From the NCBI RefSeq assembly GCF_021730435.1, contig NZ_JABWGX010000006.1, positions 62,001 to 126,000 on the forward strand: a stretch of 64,000 nucleotides of DNA, written 5' to 3'. Shown here one piece after another: positions 26,937 to 34,734 of this stretch (position 1 is its first letter; the number at the start of each line of letters is the position of its first letter). The DNA is from Xanthobacter agilis. GTDB taxonomy: Bacteria; Pseudomonadota; Alphaproteobacteria; Rhizobiales; Xanthobacteraceae. The position numbers were made by a program, and so were the translations under genes. The notes beneath the pieces were generated by a model. The model worked only from the letters and a program-made list of their open reading frames with translations, was not told the origin of the DNA and searched no databases.

Positions 26937-27644
26937 TTGACCTATGGATTGATCGGCGGGACCGGCCTTGGCCTTGTCCTCGGCGGCCCGCTTGGCGCCC
27001 TGCTCGGCGCGCTGGCGGGCCATGTGCTGGACCGTTTGCTGCTGGCCCCGGCGCCGAAGCCCGCCGCCTTCTCGGTGGCGCTTATCGCCCTGTCGGCCAA
27101 GATGGCGAAGGCCGATGGCGTGGTGGTGCCGGCCGAAGTGAAGGCGTTCCAGGAGGTCTTCGACATTCCGCCCGAGGATTTCGACGCCGTGTCCCGGCTG
27201 TACAATCTCGCCAAGGCGGACGTTGCCGGCTTCGATGCCTATGCCCGCCAGGTGGCGCAGATGTTCGCCGACGATCGCGAGACCCGCGAGGATCTCATGG
27301 ACGCCCTGTTTCATGTGGCCAAGGCGGACCACGCCCTGCATGAGCGGGAATTGGTCTTCCTGGAGGAGGTGGGGCGCATCCTGGGCTTCACCGGCACCGC
27401 CTATGCCCGCATCGAGGCGCGCCATGTGCGCCGGGCCGATGATCCCTATGCCGTGCTCGATCTTGCTCCCGATGCCTCCGATGCCGAGGTGAAGCAGCGC
27501 TGGCGGTCCCTCGTCTCCACCCACCATCCCGATCGCATCGCCGGCCGCGGGTTGCCGCCGGCGGCGGTGAAGCTCGCCACCGACCGGGTGGCGGTGCTGA
27601 ATGCCGCCTATGGTCGCATCGCCGAGCTGCGGGACTTCCGGTGA
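26937..27644 (+). CDS. DjlA-like protein: TerB-type domain plus C-terminal J domain
   Basis: A 235-residue protein. A short Gly-rich hydrophobic N-terminus (IGGTGLGLVLGGPLGALLGALAG) could insert in the membrane. A TerB/DjlA central helical domain (about residues 45-155) follows, then a C-terminal J domain with the HPD motif in STHHPDRIAGRG. It is therefore a co-chaperone for DnaK, likely at the membrane. The start is a TTG with Shine-Dalgarno GGGAG; no ATG fits. The stop overlaps the amidase start as GTGA, so the two are translated together. Confidence 0.85.
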   Translation: MTYGLIGGTGLGLVLGGPLGALLGALAGHVLDRLLLAPAPKPAAFSVALIALSAKMAKADGVVVPAEVKAFQEVFDIPPEDFDAVSRLYNLAKADVAGFDAYARQVAQMFADDRETREDLMDALFHVAKADHALHERELVFLEEVGRILGFTGTAYARIEARHVRRADDPYAVLDLAPDASDAEVKQRWRSLVSTHHPDRIAGRGLPPAAVKLATDRVAVLNAAYGRIAELRDFR

Positions 27645-28408
27645 ACGATATGTCTCCTTTTGCGCCCGACAGCGTGCGGGTGACCGCCCTTGCCCCCTCG
27701 CCCAATTTCGGCGAACGGCTCCGGCCGATCGACATGCTGCTGCTGCACTATACCGGCATGGACACGGCGGAGGCGGCCATCGCCGAGCTGCGCAGCCCGG
27801 AGGCGCAGGTCTCCGCCCATTATGTGGTGCTGGAGGACGGCGGCGTCGTGCAGATGGTGCCGGAGCGCGCCCGTGCGTGGCACGCGGGCGCGTCCGAGTG
27901 GGAGGGGATCGGCGACACCAATTCCCGCGCCATCGGCATCGAGATCGTCAATGCCGGCCATTCCGGCGGCCTGCCGCCCTATCCGCCGGCGCAGATCGCG
28001 GCGGTGACGGCATTGTGCGTGGATATCGTCGCCCGTCACCGCATCCGCGCCGACCTTGTGCTCGGCCATTCGGACGTGGCGCCGGCGCGCAAGGACGATC
28101 CGGGCGAGCATTTTCCCTGGCATGTGCTGCATGCGGCGGGCATCGGCCATCTGGTGCCGGAGGCGCCGGCCTTGGGCGGCCGCTTCCTGATGCCCGGCGA
28201 CAGCGGCCCGCCGGTGGAGGCGCTCCAGGCCATGCTGGCCCTCTACGGTTACGGCATCGCCGTGAACGGCAGCTATGATCTTGCAACCGAGCAGGTGGTC
28301 CGGGCGTTCCAGCGCCATTTCCGACGCGCGCGGGTGGACGGGGTGGCGGATGCCTCCACCATCATGACCCTGCATCACCTCGTGTCCTCGCGCCCGATGG
28401 TTGCGTGA
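27641..28408 (+). CDS. N-acetylmuramoyl-L-alanine amidase (amidase_2) with peptidoglycan-binding domain
   Basis: A 255-residue amidase of the AmpD/AmiD type that cuts the bond between muramic acid and the stem peptide. The zinc-binding His residues are in LLLHYTGM and in LGHSDVAPARKDDPGEHFPW, and the conserved ARAWHAGAS and IGIEIVNAGH are present. A peptidoglycan-binding_1 domain lies at the C-terminus (about 185-250, with YGIAVNGSYDLATEQVVRAFQRHFR). No signal peptide is visible, which favours a cytoplasmic recycling (AmpD-like) or non-classical location. The start is a GTG overlapping the DjlA-like stop; an ATG three codons later is possible. Confidence 0.9.
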   Translation: MNDMSPFAPDSVRVTALAPSPNFGERLRPIDMLLLHYTGMDTAEAAIAELRSPEAQVSAHYVVLEDGGVVQMVPERARAWHAGASEWEGIGDTNSRAIGIEIVNAGHSGGLPPYPPAQIAAVTALCVDIVARHRIRADLVLGHSDVAPARKDDPGEHFPWHVLHAAGIGHLVPEAPALGGRFLMPGDSGPPVEALQAMLALYGYGIAVNGSYDLATEQVVRAFQRHFRRARVDGVADASTIMTLHHLVSSRPMVA

Positions 28409-28434
28409 GGACCGGCTTTACCGGCGCCGCCGCG

Positions 28435-29451
28435 TCAGGCGACGCCGATGTGCAGCAGGTCGTGGATGTGCAGCACGCCCACCGGCCGGCGATCATCCGC
28501 CACCAGCAGCGAGGTGATCTTCTGGGCGTTCATGATCTTGAGCGCCTCGGAGGCGAGCTGGTCGGAACGCACGGTCTTGGGTGAGGGGGTCATGACCCGC
28601 TCCACCGGCTGGACCACCAGGTCGTTCGCCATGTGGCGGCGCAGGTCGCCGTCGGTGACGATGCCGGTGAGGTGGCCCTGCGCGTCGATCACGGCGACGC
28701 AGCCGAGGCCCTTGCCGCTCATCTCCACCAGGGTCTCGCCCATGAGGGTGCCGGTCCTGACCAGGGGCAGCGCCTCGCCGCCGCGCATCACGTCGCGCAC
28801 GAAGGAGAGGCTGGCGCCGAGCTTGCCGCCGGGATGGAACTGCCGGAACTGGAGCGCGGTGAAGCCCCGCCCCTCCAGCAGCGCCACCGCGATGGCGTCG
28901 CCCAGGGCCAGCAGCATCACCGTGGAGGTGGTGGGCGCGAGGCCGAGCGGGCAGGCTTCCTGCGCCGCCGGCACTTCGAGCAGGGTGGAGGCCATGCGCC
29001 CCAGCGTGCTGTCGCCACGGGCGGTGAAGGCGATCAACGGCGCGTCGAAGCGCCGGGAATAGTTCACGAGGTCGCGCAGCTCCGCCGTCTCGCCCGACCA
29101 TGACAAGGCGATGATGACGTCGTCCGCGGTGATCATGCCGAGGTCGCCGTGGCTCGCCTCGGCCGGGTGGACATAATAGGCCGGGGTGCCGGTGGAGGCG
29201 AGGGTGGCCGCGATCTTGCGGGCCACATGGCCGCTCTTGCCCATCCCGGTCACCACCACCCGCCCGCGCGCCTCGCGGATGGTGGTCACCGCCTGCGCGA
29301 AGGCAGTGGCGAGCGGCCCCTTGAGCGCGCGGATGAGGGCCTCAAGGCCATTGCGCTCGGCTTCGACGGTGGCGACGGCCGATGCGACGGCCACCTGGCG
29401 CACATCCGTTGCGTCGTCGTCGCGCACGGAGGTTTGTTCGGATGTCATCAT
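28435..29451 (-). CDS. kdsD: Arabinose-5-phosphate isomerase KdsD/KpsF
   Basis: Converts ribulose-5-phosphate to arabinose-5-phosphate, the first step toward Kdo of lipopolysaccharide. The 338-residue protein has an N-terminal SIS domain (about 45-180) with GMGKSGHVARKIAATLASTGTPA and the HPAEASHGDLGMI active-site segment. Two CBS domains follow, the second with VMTPSPKTVRSDQLASEALKIMN. Two adjacent ATG codons occur; the first, after AGAAGGGGC, is used. It converges on the amidase gene with 26 nt between them, and is transcribed away from the acyltransferase gene cluster upstream of it on the same strand. Confidence 0.95.
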   Translation of the reverse strand: MMTSEQTSVRDDDATDVRQVAVASAVATVEAERNGLEALIRALKGPLATAFAQAVTTIREARGRVVVTGMGKSGHVARKIAATLASTGTPAYYVHPAEASHGDLGMITADDVIIALSWSGETAELRDLVNYSRRFDAPLIAFTARGDSTLGRMASTLLEVPAAQEACPLGLAPTTSTVMLLALGDAIAVALLEGRGFTALQFRQFHPGGKLGASLSFVRDVMRGGEALPLVRTGTLMGETLVEMSGKGLGCVAVIDAQGHLTGIVTDGDLRRHMANDLVVQPVERVMTPSPKTVRSDQLASEALKIMNAQKITSLLVADDRRPVGVLHIHDLLHIGVA

Positions 29452-29524
29452 GCCCCTTCTCTTAGCACCGATTCGCGCGGGCAAGGAATCACGGTGCGCA
29501 ACCAGGGGGAAACGAGGCGACGGG

Positions 29525-30139
29525 TCAGGCGCCGTGCTTCTCCAGGAACGCTTCCACCGACAGCGCGCGGAAATCGGCGAGGGCCGTCCGCAGCGCCTCG
29601 TGGCTCCAGTCCCACCAGGCCAAGGCCTGGAGGCGTTCGGCGATATCGGGGGGGAAGCGCCATTTCACGAGGCGCGCCGGCACCCCGGCGACGATGGCAT
29701 AGGCCGGCACGTCCTTGCTCACCACCGCGCCGGCCGCCACCACCGCGCCGGTGCCGATGCTGCGCCCGGCGAGCACGATGGCGCCGTGGCCGATCCAGAC
29801 GTCATGGCCGATGGTGAGCCGCTGGGCGCGCCGCCAGGCGAAAAAATCCTCTTCGTCCGCCTCACCAGGGAAATAGGCGGAGGCGCGATAGGTGAAATGG
29901 GCCTGGGTTGCCCGCCATGTGGGGTGGTTGCCGGGGTTGAGCCGGGTCATGGCGGCGATGGAGCAGAACTTGCCGATCGCGGCGGACGCGATGTCGGCGT
30001 CGTTCACCACATAGGAATAGTCGCCCATCTCCACGTCGAGGAGCTTGGTGCGGGCGCCCACCTCCGTATAGCGGCCGAGCCGGGAGGCGCGCACCTCGGC
30101 GGTGGGGTCGATCAAGGGGTCTGGGCCGAGCTGCTTCAT
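29525..30139 (-). CDS. Left-handed beta-helix acyltransferase of the phosphonate-associated type
   Basis: A 204-residue hexapeptide-repeat acetyltransferase. Early repeats ([36 protein letters not shown]) lead to the xenobiotic-acetyltransferase-like [19 protein letters not shown], with the likely catalytic His in NPGNHP. The final coils [41 protein letters not shown] are typical. This subfamily (DapH/DapD/GlmU-related, TIGR03308 type) is usually encoded with C-P lyase genes. Here it starts 2 nt after the DUF1045 gene, but no phnGHIJKLM genes are visible in the window. The acceptor is unknown. Confidence 0.85.
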   Translation of the reverse strand: MKQLGPDPLIDPTAEVRASRLGRYTEVGARTKLLDVEMGDYSYVVNDADIASAAIGKFCSIAAMTRLNPGNHPTWRATQAHFTYRASAYFPGEADEEDFFAWRRAQRLTIGHDVWIGHGAIVLAGRSIGTGAVVAAGAVVSKDVPAYAIVAGVPARLVKWRFPPDIAERLQALAWWDWSHEALRTALADFRALSVEAFLEKHGA

Positions 30140-30141
30140 GT

Positions 30142-30843
30142 TCAAGCTCCGGTGCCGAGGGGAATGCGGCGGGCGAGGCGGAACCGGGCGCCCGGCCGGT
30201 CCTGCACATAGAGGCCGACATCGCTCACCCGGAGCGGCACGCTGGCGCCGGAGGCGGCGTAGGCCTCGGTCAGGGCATTGAGGGCGTGGGTGTGCGCCGC
30301 GTCCTCGAGCGGTCCGGTGAGCGTCATGTGGAAGCGGAAGTCCTCGCACACATAAGGATAGCCGTATCGATCGAGATGGGCGCGCTGGCGGGCCGAGAGC
30401 TGGTCCGGCCTGCGGCGGGCCAGTTCCTCGGGGGTGAGGGGCGCGCGCGCCGGGTCCACCTCCACCACCGCGCAGCGGGCGAGGTCGTCCAGGGTCGGCA
30501 CCGGCCCCGGCGGCACCAGCGCCACGAACGTGCCGATGGCCCTCACCACCAGTGGCGGCAGCTCGAACGGATGGTGTTCGGCGGCGAAGGCGTGCAGGAG
30601 CGCGTCGAGATCGGCCTCGGTCTTGTCGTCGGCGAGCCGGAAGGGGGCCTTGAGCGTGCCGTGGAAACCGTAGCGGCGCGGCTCGGCGGTCAAGGCGTGC
30701 CAGTTCTCCGGATCGAAGCCGGCGATGTCGGGCGCCGGCGGCTCGGCGCCGGTTGCGGCATCATAGCCGATGATGGCGGAGCCGAAGCGCCACAGGGGGC
30801 TCTCGGTCGCGGGGGCGAGATAGACGGCGTAGCGGTGCGCCAT
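30142..30843 (-). CDS. DUF1045 protein, putative 2H-type phosphoesterase linked to phosphonate use
   Basis: A 233-residue protein of the family annotated as putative phosphonate metabolism protein (TIGR03223). It has two H-x-T-x motifs, HGTL in [12 protein letters not shown] and HMTL in [11 protein letters not shown], about 110 residues apart. This is the arrangement of two-histidine phosphoesterases, which cleave 2',3'- or 1,2-cyclic phosphates. I infer an enzyme acting on a cyclic or linear ribosyl phosphate; this is not established. It sits between an MBL hydrolase gene (8 nt upstream) and the acyltransferase gene (2 nt downstream), clearly one operon. Confidence 0.82.
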   Translation of the reverse strand: MAHRYAVYLAPATESPLWRFGSAIIGYDAATGAEPPAPDIAGFDPENWHALTAEPRRYGFHGTLKAPFRLADDKTEADLDALLHAFAAEHHPFELPPLVVRAIGTFVALVPPGPVPTLDDLARCAVVEVDPARAPLTPEELARRRPDQLSARQRAHLDRYGYPYVCEDFRFHMTLTGPLEDAAHTHALNALTEAYAASGASVPLRVSDVGLYVQDRPGARFRLARRIPLGTGA

Positions 30844-30851
30844 GGACGGGA

Positions 30852-31493
30852 TCAGCCCTCGAGGAAGGGATTGTGGGCGCGCTCGTCGCCGATGCTGGTC
30901 AGCGCCCCATGGCCCGGCACGCACACCACGGCATTGCCGAGGGGCAGCAGCTTGCCGACGATGCCGGCGATGAGCTGGGCGTGATCGCCATAGGGAAAGT
31001 CGGTGCGCCCCACCGAGCCGCGGAACAGGGTGTCGCCGACGATGGCGATGTTCTCGGCCTTCAGCACATAGACGAGATGGCCGGGCGTGTGGCCCGGCAC
31101 ATGCAGGATGTCGAGGTTCAGCGCGCCGATGGCGAGGGGATCGCCCTCGTTCAGGTAGCGGTCCGGGGTCACGGCGCGCCCGCCCTCGAAGCCGTATTTG
31201 GTGGCCATGGCGGGAATGCCGTCCAGCAGGAACTGATCGGCGGCGTGGGGACCCTCCACCGGCACCTTCAGCATCTCGGCGAGGTCCGCGGCGCCGGCCG
31301 CGTGGTCCACATGGCCGTGGGTCAGCAGGATCTTCTCGATGGTGGCGCCGGTCTCGGCGATGGCGGCCACGATGCGGTCGAGATCGCCGCCGGGGTCGAT
31401 CACCGCCCCCTTCATGGTCGTGGTGCACCAGACGATGGAGCAGTTCTGCGCGAACGGCGTGACGGGCACGATGGCGATCTGGACCGGCTGCAT
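30852..31493 (-). CDS. MBL-fold hydrolase, glyoxalase II-like (YcbL type)
   Basis: A 213-residue metallo-beta-lactamase-fold hydrolase. The metal motif is THGHVDHAAG (residues about 58-67), with further ligands in VPGHTPGHLVY, VGDTLF and the C-terminal VPGHG. The sequence FAQNCSIVWC at the start and SVGRTDFPYGD are diagnostic for the YcbL/glyoxalase II-like subgroup, which lacks the C-terminal glutathione-binding domain of full GloB. Good Shine-Dalgarno GGAG. It precedes the DUF1045 gene by 8 nt. It is not PhnP-like, so it does not supply the missing C-P lyase phosphodiesterase. Confidence 0.88.
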   Translation of the reverse strand: MQPVQIAIVPVTPFAQNCSIVWCTTTMKGAVIDPGGDLDRIVAAIAETGATIEKILLTHGHVDHAAGAADLAEMLKVPVEGPHAADQFLLDGIPAMATKYGFEGGRAVTPDRYLNEGDPLAIGALNLDILHVPGHTPGHLVYVLKAENIAIVGDTLFRGSVGRTDFPYGDHAQLIAGIVGKLLPLGNAVVCVPGHGALTSIGDERAHNPFLEG

Positions 31494-31546
31494 GTCATCT
31501 CCGCTGCCGCCGTACGGCGCTGGCGTTTGCGGGTTGGGGTGTGTCC

Positions 31547-32377
31547 TCACAGGGTGATCCCGCGGGCCAGCTCCACGAGGCGCCGCACCACAGCGGACTC
31601 GGGGTCGGCGAGGGGGTCGAGGACGGTGAAATGGTTGGCCGCCGGCGTCTCCGCATAGCGGGTGGCGGCGCCCTGGGCGGCCCAGATGTCGGCCAGGCTC
31701 CGGCTTTGGCGCAGGAAGGCGGGGCTTTCGTCGGTGCCGACCACGGTGTCGAAGATGCGGCCCGGCGGCACCGGCCAGGCCGAGGGCGACAGCCGGCGGG
31801 CCTCTTGCGTGGTGAGCTTGAGGGCCCTGTTGAGCGGGGTGGAGACCAGCGGCTCGACATCGTAGACGCCGGAGAGCCCGACCCCGGCGGGCACGAGGTC
31901 GGCCGGTGCGCCGGGGAATTGCTCGGGCCATGGGGTGCACACGAGGGCGGCGGCGAGGTGGGCGCCGGCCGAATGGCCGCACGCGACCAGACGCCGTCTC
32001 ACCAGCCGCGCGAGGCACAATGCGGCGGCGCGGGCCTGACCGAGAATGGCGGACAAGGTCACGTCCGGGGCGAGGTCATGGCCGGCGACCGCCACCGCCA
32101 CCCCGTGGGCGAGGCAGCCTCTGGCGATGAAGCTGGCGTTGCGCGGATGGCCGCGCTGCCAGTAGCCGCCGTGGAAGAACAGCACCACCGGTGCCCGGCG
32201 GGACGGATCGGGCCACAGAATGTCGAGGGTCTGCCGGGGCGAGCCGCCATAGGGCACGCCGAGGTCGGCCGCCGCCACATCGGCCCGCATGGCGGCGGAC
32301 CGGCGCGCCCAGCCCGCGACGATGGCCGGATAATCGGGGACCCGGGCCCGGTTGTCGTATTCGACCGCGAGATCCAC
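31547..32377 (-). CDS. Alpha/beta hydrolase, kynurenine formamidase-like
   Basis: A 276-residue alpha/beta-hydrolase. The oxyanion-hole motif is FFHGGYWQRG (residues about 68-77), the nucleophile Ser is in CGHSAGAHLA, and the catalytic His is in PAANHFTVLDP near the C-terminus. The HGGYW form is characteristic of arylformamidase-like hydrolases, and the N-terminal VEYDNRARVPDYPAIVAGW also fits that group. Kynurenine formamidase activity is possible but unproven; no other tryptophan-degradation gene is present. The start is a GTG with Shine-Dalgarno GGAGG. It is 53 nt upstream of the MBL gene on the same strand. Confidence 0.85.
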   Translation of the reverse strand: MDLAVEYDNRARVPDYPAIVAGWARRSAAMRADVAAADLGVPYGGSPRQTLDILWPDPSRRAPVVLFFHGGYWQRGHPRNASFIARGCLAHGVAVAVAGHDLAPDVTLSAILGQARAAALCLARLVRRRLVACGHSAGAHLAAALVCTPWPEQFPGAPADLVPAGVGLSGVYDVEPLVSTPLNRALKLTTQEARRLSPSAWPVPPGRIFDTVVGTDESPAFLRQSRSLADIWAAQGAATRYAETPAANHFTVLDPLADPESAVVRRLVELARGITL

Positions 32378-32428
32378 ACCGCCCTCCGCTGGGGTCGTCC
32401 GCTGGGGTCGCCCGCGCCAACCCTGGCC

Positions 32429-33763
32429 TCAATCGTGATCGCTATGGGCGCGCCGGATGCGCCGCACCACCCACCAGACCCCGAGCACCGTGAGCGGCAC
32501 CGAGACGGCGGTCACCAGCCCCACGTCCAGGTGCAGGCCGAGGGCTTCGGCGATCCCGCTTTCGTGCAGCCCCTCGGCGAGGTGCTGGATCAGGCTCACC
32601 ACATAATAAGAAATGGCGGCCACCGAAAGCCCTTCCACCGTCCGTTGCATGCGCAGCTGGAGGCGGGTGCGCTCGTTCATGGAGGTGAGCAGGTCGCGAT
32701 TCTGCTGCTCCAGCTCCACATCGACCCGGGTGCGCAGCAGGTCGGCGGCATTGGCGAGCTTGCGGGCGATCTTCTCCTGCCGCTCCTCGATGGAAAGGCA
32801 GGTCCGCATGGCGGGCGCCATGCGCCGGTCGAGGAACTGCTGCCAGGTGGGAAAGCCTGGCACCGGCACCTCGCGGATGGTGGCGAGCCGCAGCTTCACG
32901 ATTTCCAGGTAAGCCCGGCTGGCGCCGAAGCGGAACAGGGAGCCGGCCGCCGCCGCTTCCAGCTCGGCGGCGAGCGCCACCAGCTCGTCGAGCAGCTTGT
33001 TGTTGGCGGAAAGGCCCTCCGAATGGGTCATGGCGTTGGCGGCTTCCGCGAGACGGCCCTCGATCTTGGTGATGGCGGGGGCGAGGCGTTGCGCCTCCGG
33101 CAGGCCGAGCAGGGCCAGGGTGCGGTAGGTCTCGATCTCCAAGAGCCGCTGCACCAGGGCGCCGGCGGCATCCGGCCCGAGCCCCCGGTCGCGCACCAGG
33201 ATGCGCACGAAGCCGGACGGGTCGGCGCGGAAGTCGCAGGCGATCTCCGCGAGCCCGTCGTTGACGTCGGCGCGGGCCAGACTTGCCCGGTCGAACACCT
33301 TGTCGAGGAACAGGTCTTCCGCCGTGTCCTGGATCAGGTGCAGATCCACCGCCACCAGCAGCGGCCCCGGCTGCGGCATCTCGCCGAACGGCGTCGCCAG
33401 CGTCGCGACCGCCGGCTGGAACGGCAGCATGCCGGGCAGCACGCCGGGGGAGGGCAGGTCCCAGGTGTAGGTCGAGAACTCGGCGTGGCTCTCCCAGCGC
33501 AGATCGGCGCCGCCGAACGACACATGGTGATGCTTGGCGCCCGCCGCCGGGCCCGCCAGCCCGCGCGAGACGCACAGGGTGGTGAGCGCCTCGCGATCCC
33601 TGCGGGCACCGCCCGCGTCGAGCAGGAATGCCGCATGCAGGATACGCCGGGGCGGCTGCGCCGGCACGAACGGGCGCGCGTGCAGCTCGCGCAGCACCGC
33701 GGCCCGCAGCGGATGGGCCGACAGGGCGCGCCCCTCGCCGATGAGGAGATCGGCTTCACCCAT
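32429..33763 (-). CDS. DUF3422 family membrane protein
   Basis: A 444-residue protein of unknown function widespread in alphaproteobacteria. The soluble part (about 1-385) opens with LRAAVLRELHARPF, a family hallmark, and contains HHHVSFGGADLRWESHAEFSTYTW. It ends with a helical region (ERQEKIARKLANAADLLRTRVDVELEQQNRDLL) that may form a coiled coil. Two hydrophobic helices lie at the C-terminus (AISYYVVSLIQHL and GLVTAVSVPLTVLGVWWVV), so the bulk probably faces the cytoplasm. The second of two closely spaced ATGs is used because it has a properly spaced GGGAG. No catalytic motif is recognisable. Confidence 0.85.
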   Translation of the reverse strand: MGEADLLIGEGRALSAHPLRAAVLRELHARPFVPAQPPRRILHAAFLLDAGGARRDREALTTLCVSRGLAGPAAGAKHHHVSFGGADLRWESHAEFSTYTWDLPSPGVLPGMLPFQPAVATLATPFGEMPQPGPLLVAVDLHLIQDTAEDLFLDKVFDRASLARADVNDGLAEIACDFRADPSGFVRILVRDRGLGPDAAGALVQRLLEIETYRTLALLGLPEAQRLAPAITKIEGRLAEAANAMTHSEGLSANNKLLDELVALAAELEAAAAGSLFRFGASRAYLEIVKLRLATIREVPVPGFPTWQQFLDRRMAPAMRTCLSIEERQEKIARKLANAADLLRTRVDVELEQQNRDLLTSMNERTRLQLRMQRTVEGLSVAAISYYVVSLIQHLAEGLHESGIAEALGLHLDVGLVTAVSVPLTVLGVWWVVRRIRRAHSDHD

Positions 33764-33921
33764 GGTCATCTCCCGCGCCCCGCATCTGGCCCCTCCCTTA
33801 CGTCTTTCGTAAGGGGGTCGCACGGGGGCGCGGCGGGATCAAGCAGGGACGTGGGCCGCATTCCGTCGCATGGGGCGCGGGCGCGGGGCGTATGCCGATC
33901 ATCAAAGGCTGGTCCGCCGAT

Positions 33922-33948
33922 GCCGCCCGTGCCGCAGGCACGGGCGGC
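33922..33948. terminator. Strong hairpin downstream of the Spy-like gene
   Basis: A perfect 12-pair stem GCCGCCCGTGCC/GGCACGGGCGGC with a 3-nt loop, 68 nt past the stop of the minus-strand Spy-like gene. There is no T-run on the minus strand, so it may be a pause or stability hairpin rather than a true terminator. Confidence 0.45.
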
Positions 33949-34015
33949 TTCAGCTTGCTGCCGGCGACGGGCGCCGCCGGCAAAAGGGCTCCTCGCGGCC
34001 GGTGTGCGCTGGGGT

Positions 34016-34516
34016 CTATTCCTCTTCCTCGAAGATCCAGAGCTGGGTCGAGCCGGGCGTCGGCCCATCGGTGGGAACCTGGAGGCCGATGAAGGCCGGC
34101 AGCCGGTTGAGCTGGGCCGGGGTCAGCACCGCCACGAACGGCTTCGCGGCGACCACGAAGGCCTTCAACGACTTGGCCCGCGCCTCCTCGGAATCGGCGA
34201 TGATCGAGAGCACGTCGAGGGCGGTGGCCGGCGGCGGGGCGGCCATGCGGGCCTCGCGGCGGGCGATGGCGCCCTTCACCGCGTCGCGAATGGCGGCCTC
34301 CACCGGGGGCCACAGCTTCTCCTGCTCGGGGGTCAGCTTCAGCACAGTCTTCAGGGCGGCGAGGCGCGCATCGAGGATGGCGGCGGCATCCTCGGGCGTG
34401 TAGTAGGGCGCGGCGGCATGGGCGGGCTGCGCCGGTGTCGCGGGCTGGGCGAGGGCGGGGACAGCCACGCCGGCGCCAAGGGTGAGGGCGATCGCAAGGG
34501 CGGGAAGGATGCGCAT
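34016..34516 (-). CDS. Spy/CpxP-like (LTXXQ motif) periplasmic protein
   Basis: A 166-residue exported protein with a signal peptide (residues 1-23, cleavage after Ala-Leu-Ala). The mature part is helical with two LTxxQ-type motifs, LKLTPEQEKLW at about 60-70 and VLTPAQLNRLP at about 130-140. That pattern marks periplasmic chaperone-like Spy/CpxP relatives. It ends in an acidic run (IFEEEE). Family members protect against envelope stress or metal; nothing in the promoter region identifies the signal. It is transcribed alone between DUF3422 and the ABC exporter operon. Confidence 0.82.
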   Translation of the reverse strand: MRILPALAIALTLGAGVAVPALAQPATPAQPAHAAAPYYTPEDAAAILDARLAALKTVLKLTPEQEKLWPPVEAAIRDAVKGAIARREARMAAPPPATALDVLSIIADSEEARAKSLKAFVVAAKPFVAVLTPAQLNRLPAFIGLQVPTDGPTPGSTQLWIFEEEE

Positions 34517-34734
34517 GGAAGGAACGGGCTCCGTGGTCGGAAGCGACGCTTGGTAAGGTGCGGCATTTTCGAGCCCGACGGAAGCCGAACCCTGCGCGGA
34601 AAACGATGCGCCACGAGATTGGGAGCGATTCCAGGGTGCAGGAGCGGGGACGGTGGGTTCCGATTCGGGGCGGGGCCAACGCGCCATGGGCGAGCGTCCT
34701 GGCGGCTTGCCCATGGCGCGGGTGCTCTTGGATC

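Noticed and set aside
33922-33948. Attachment site or invertible element at the 12-bp perfect inverted repeat
   Set aside because: There is no integrase or recombinase nearby, and the 3-nt loop with position just past a stop codon fits an RNA hairpin.
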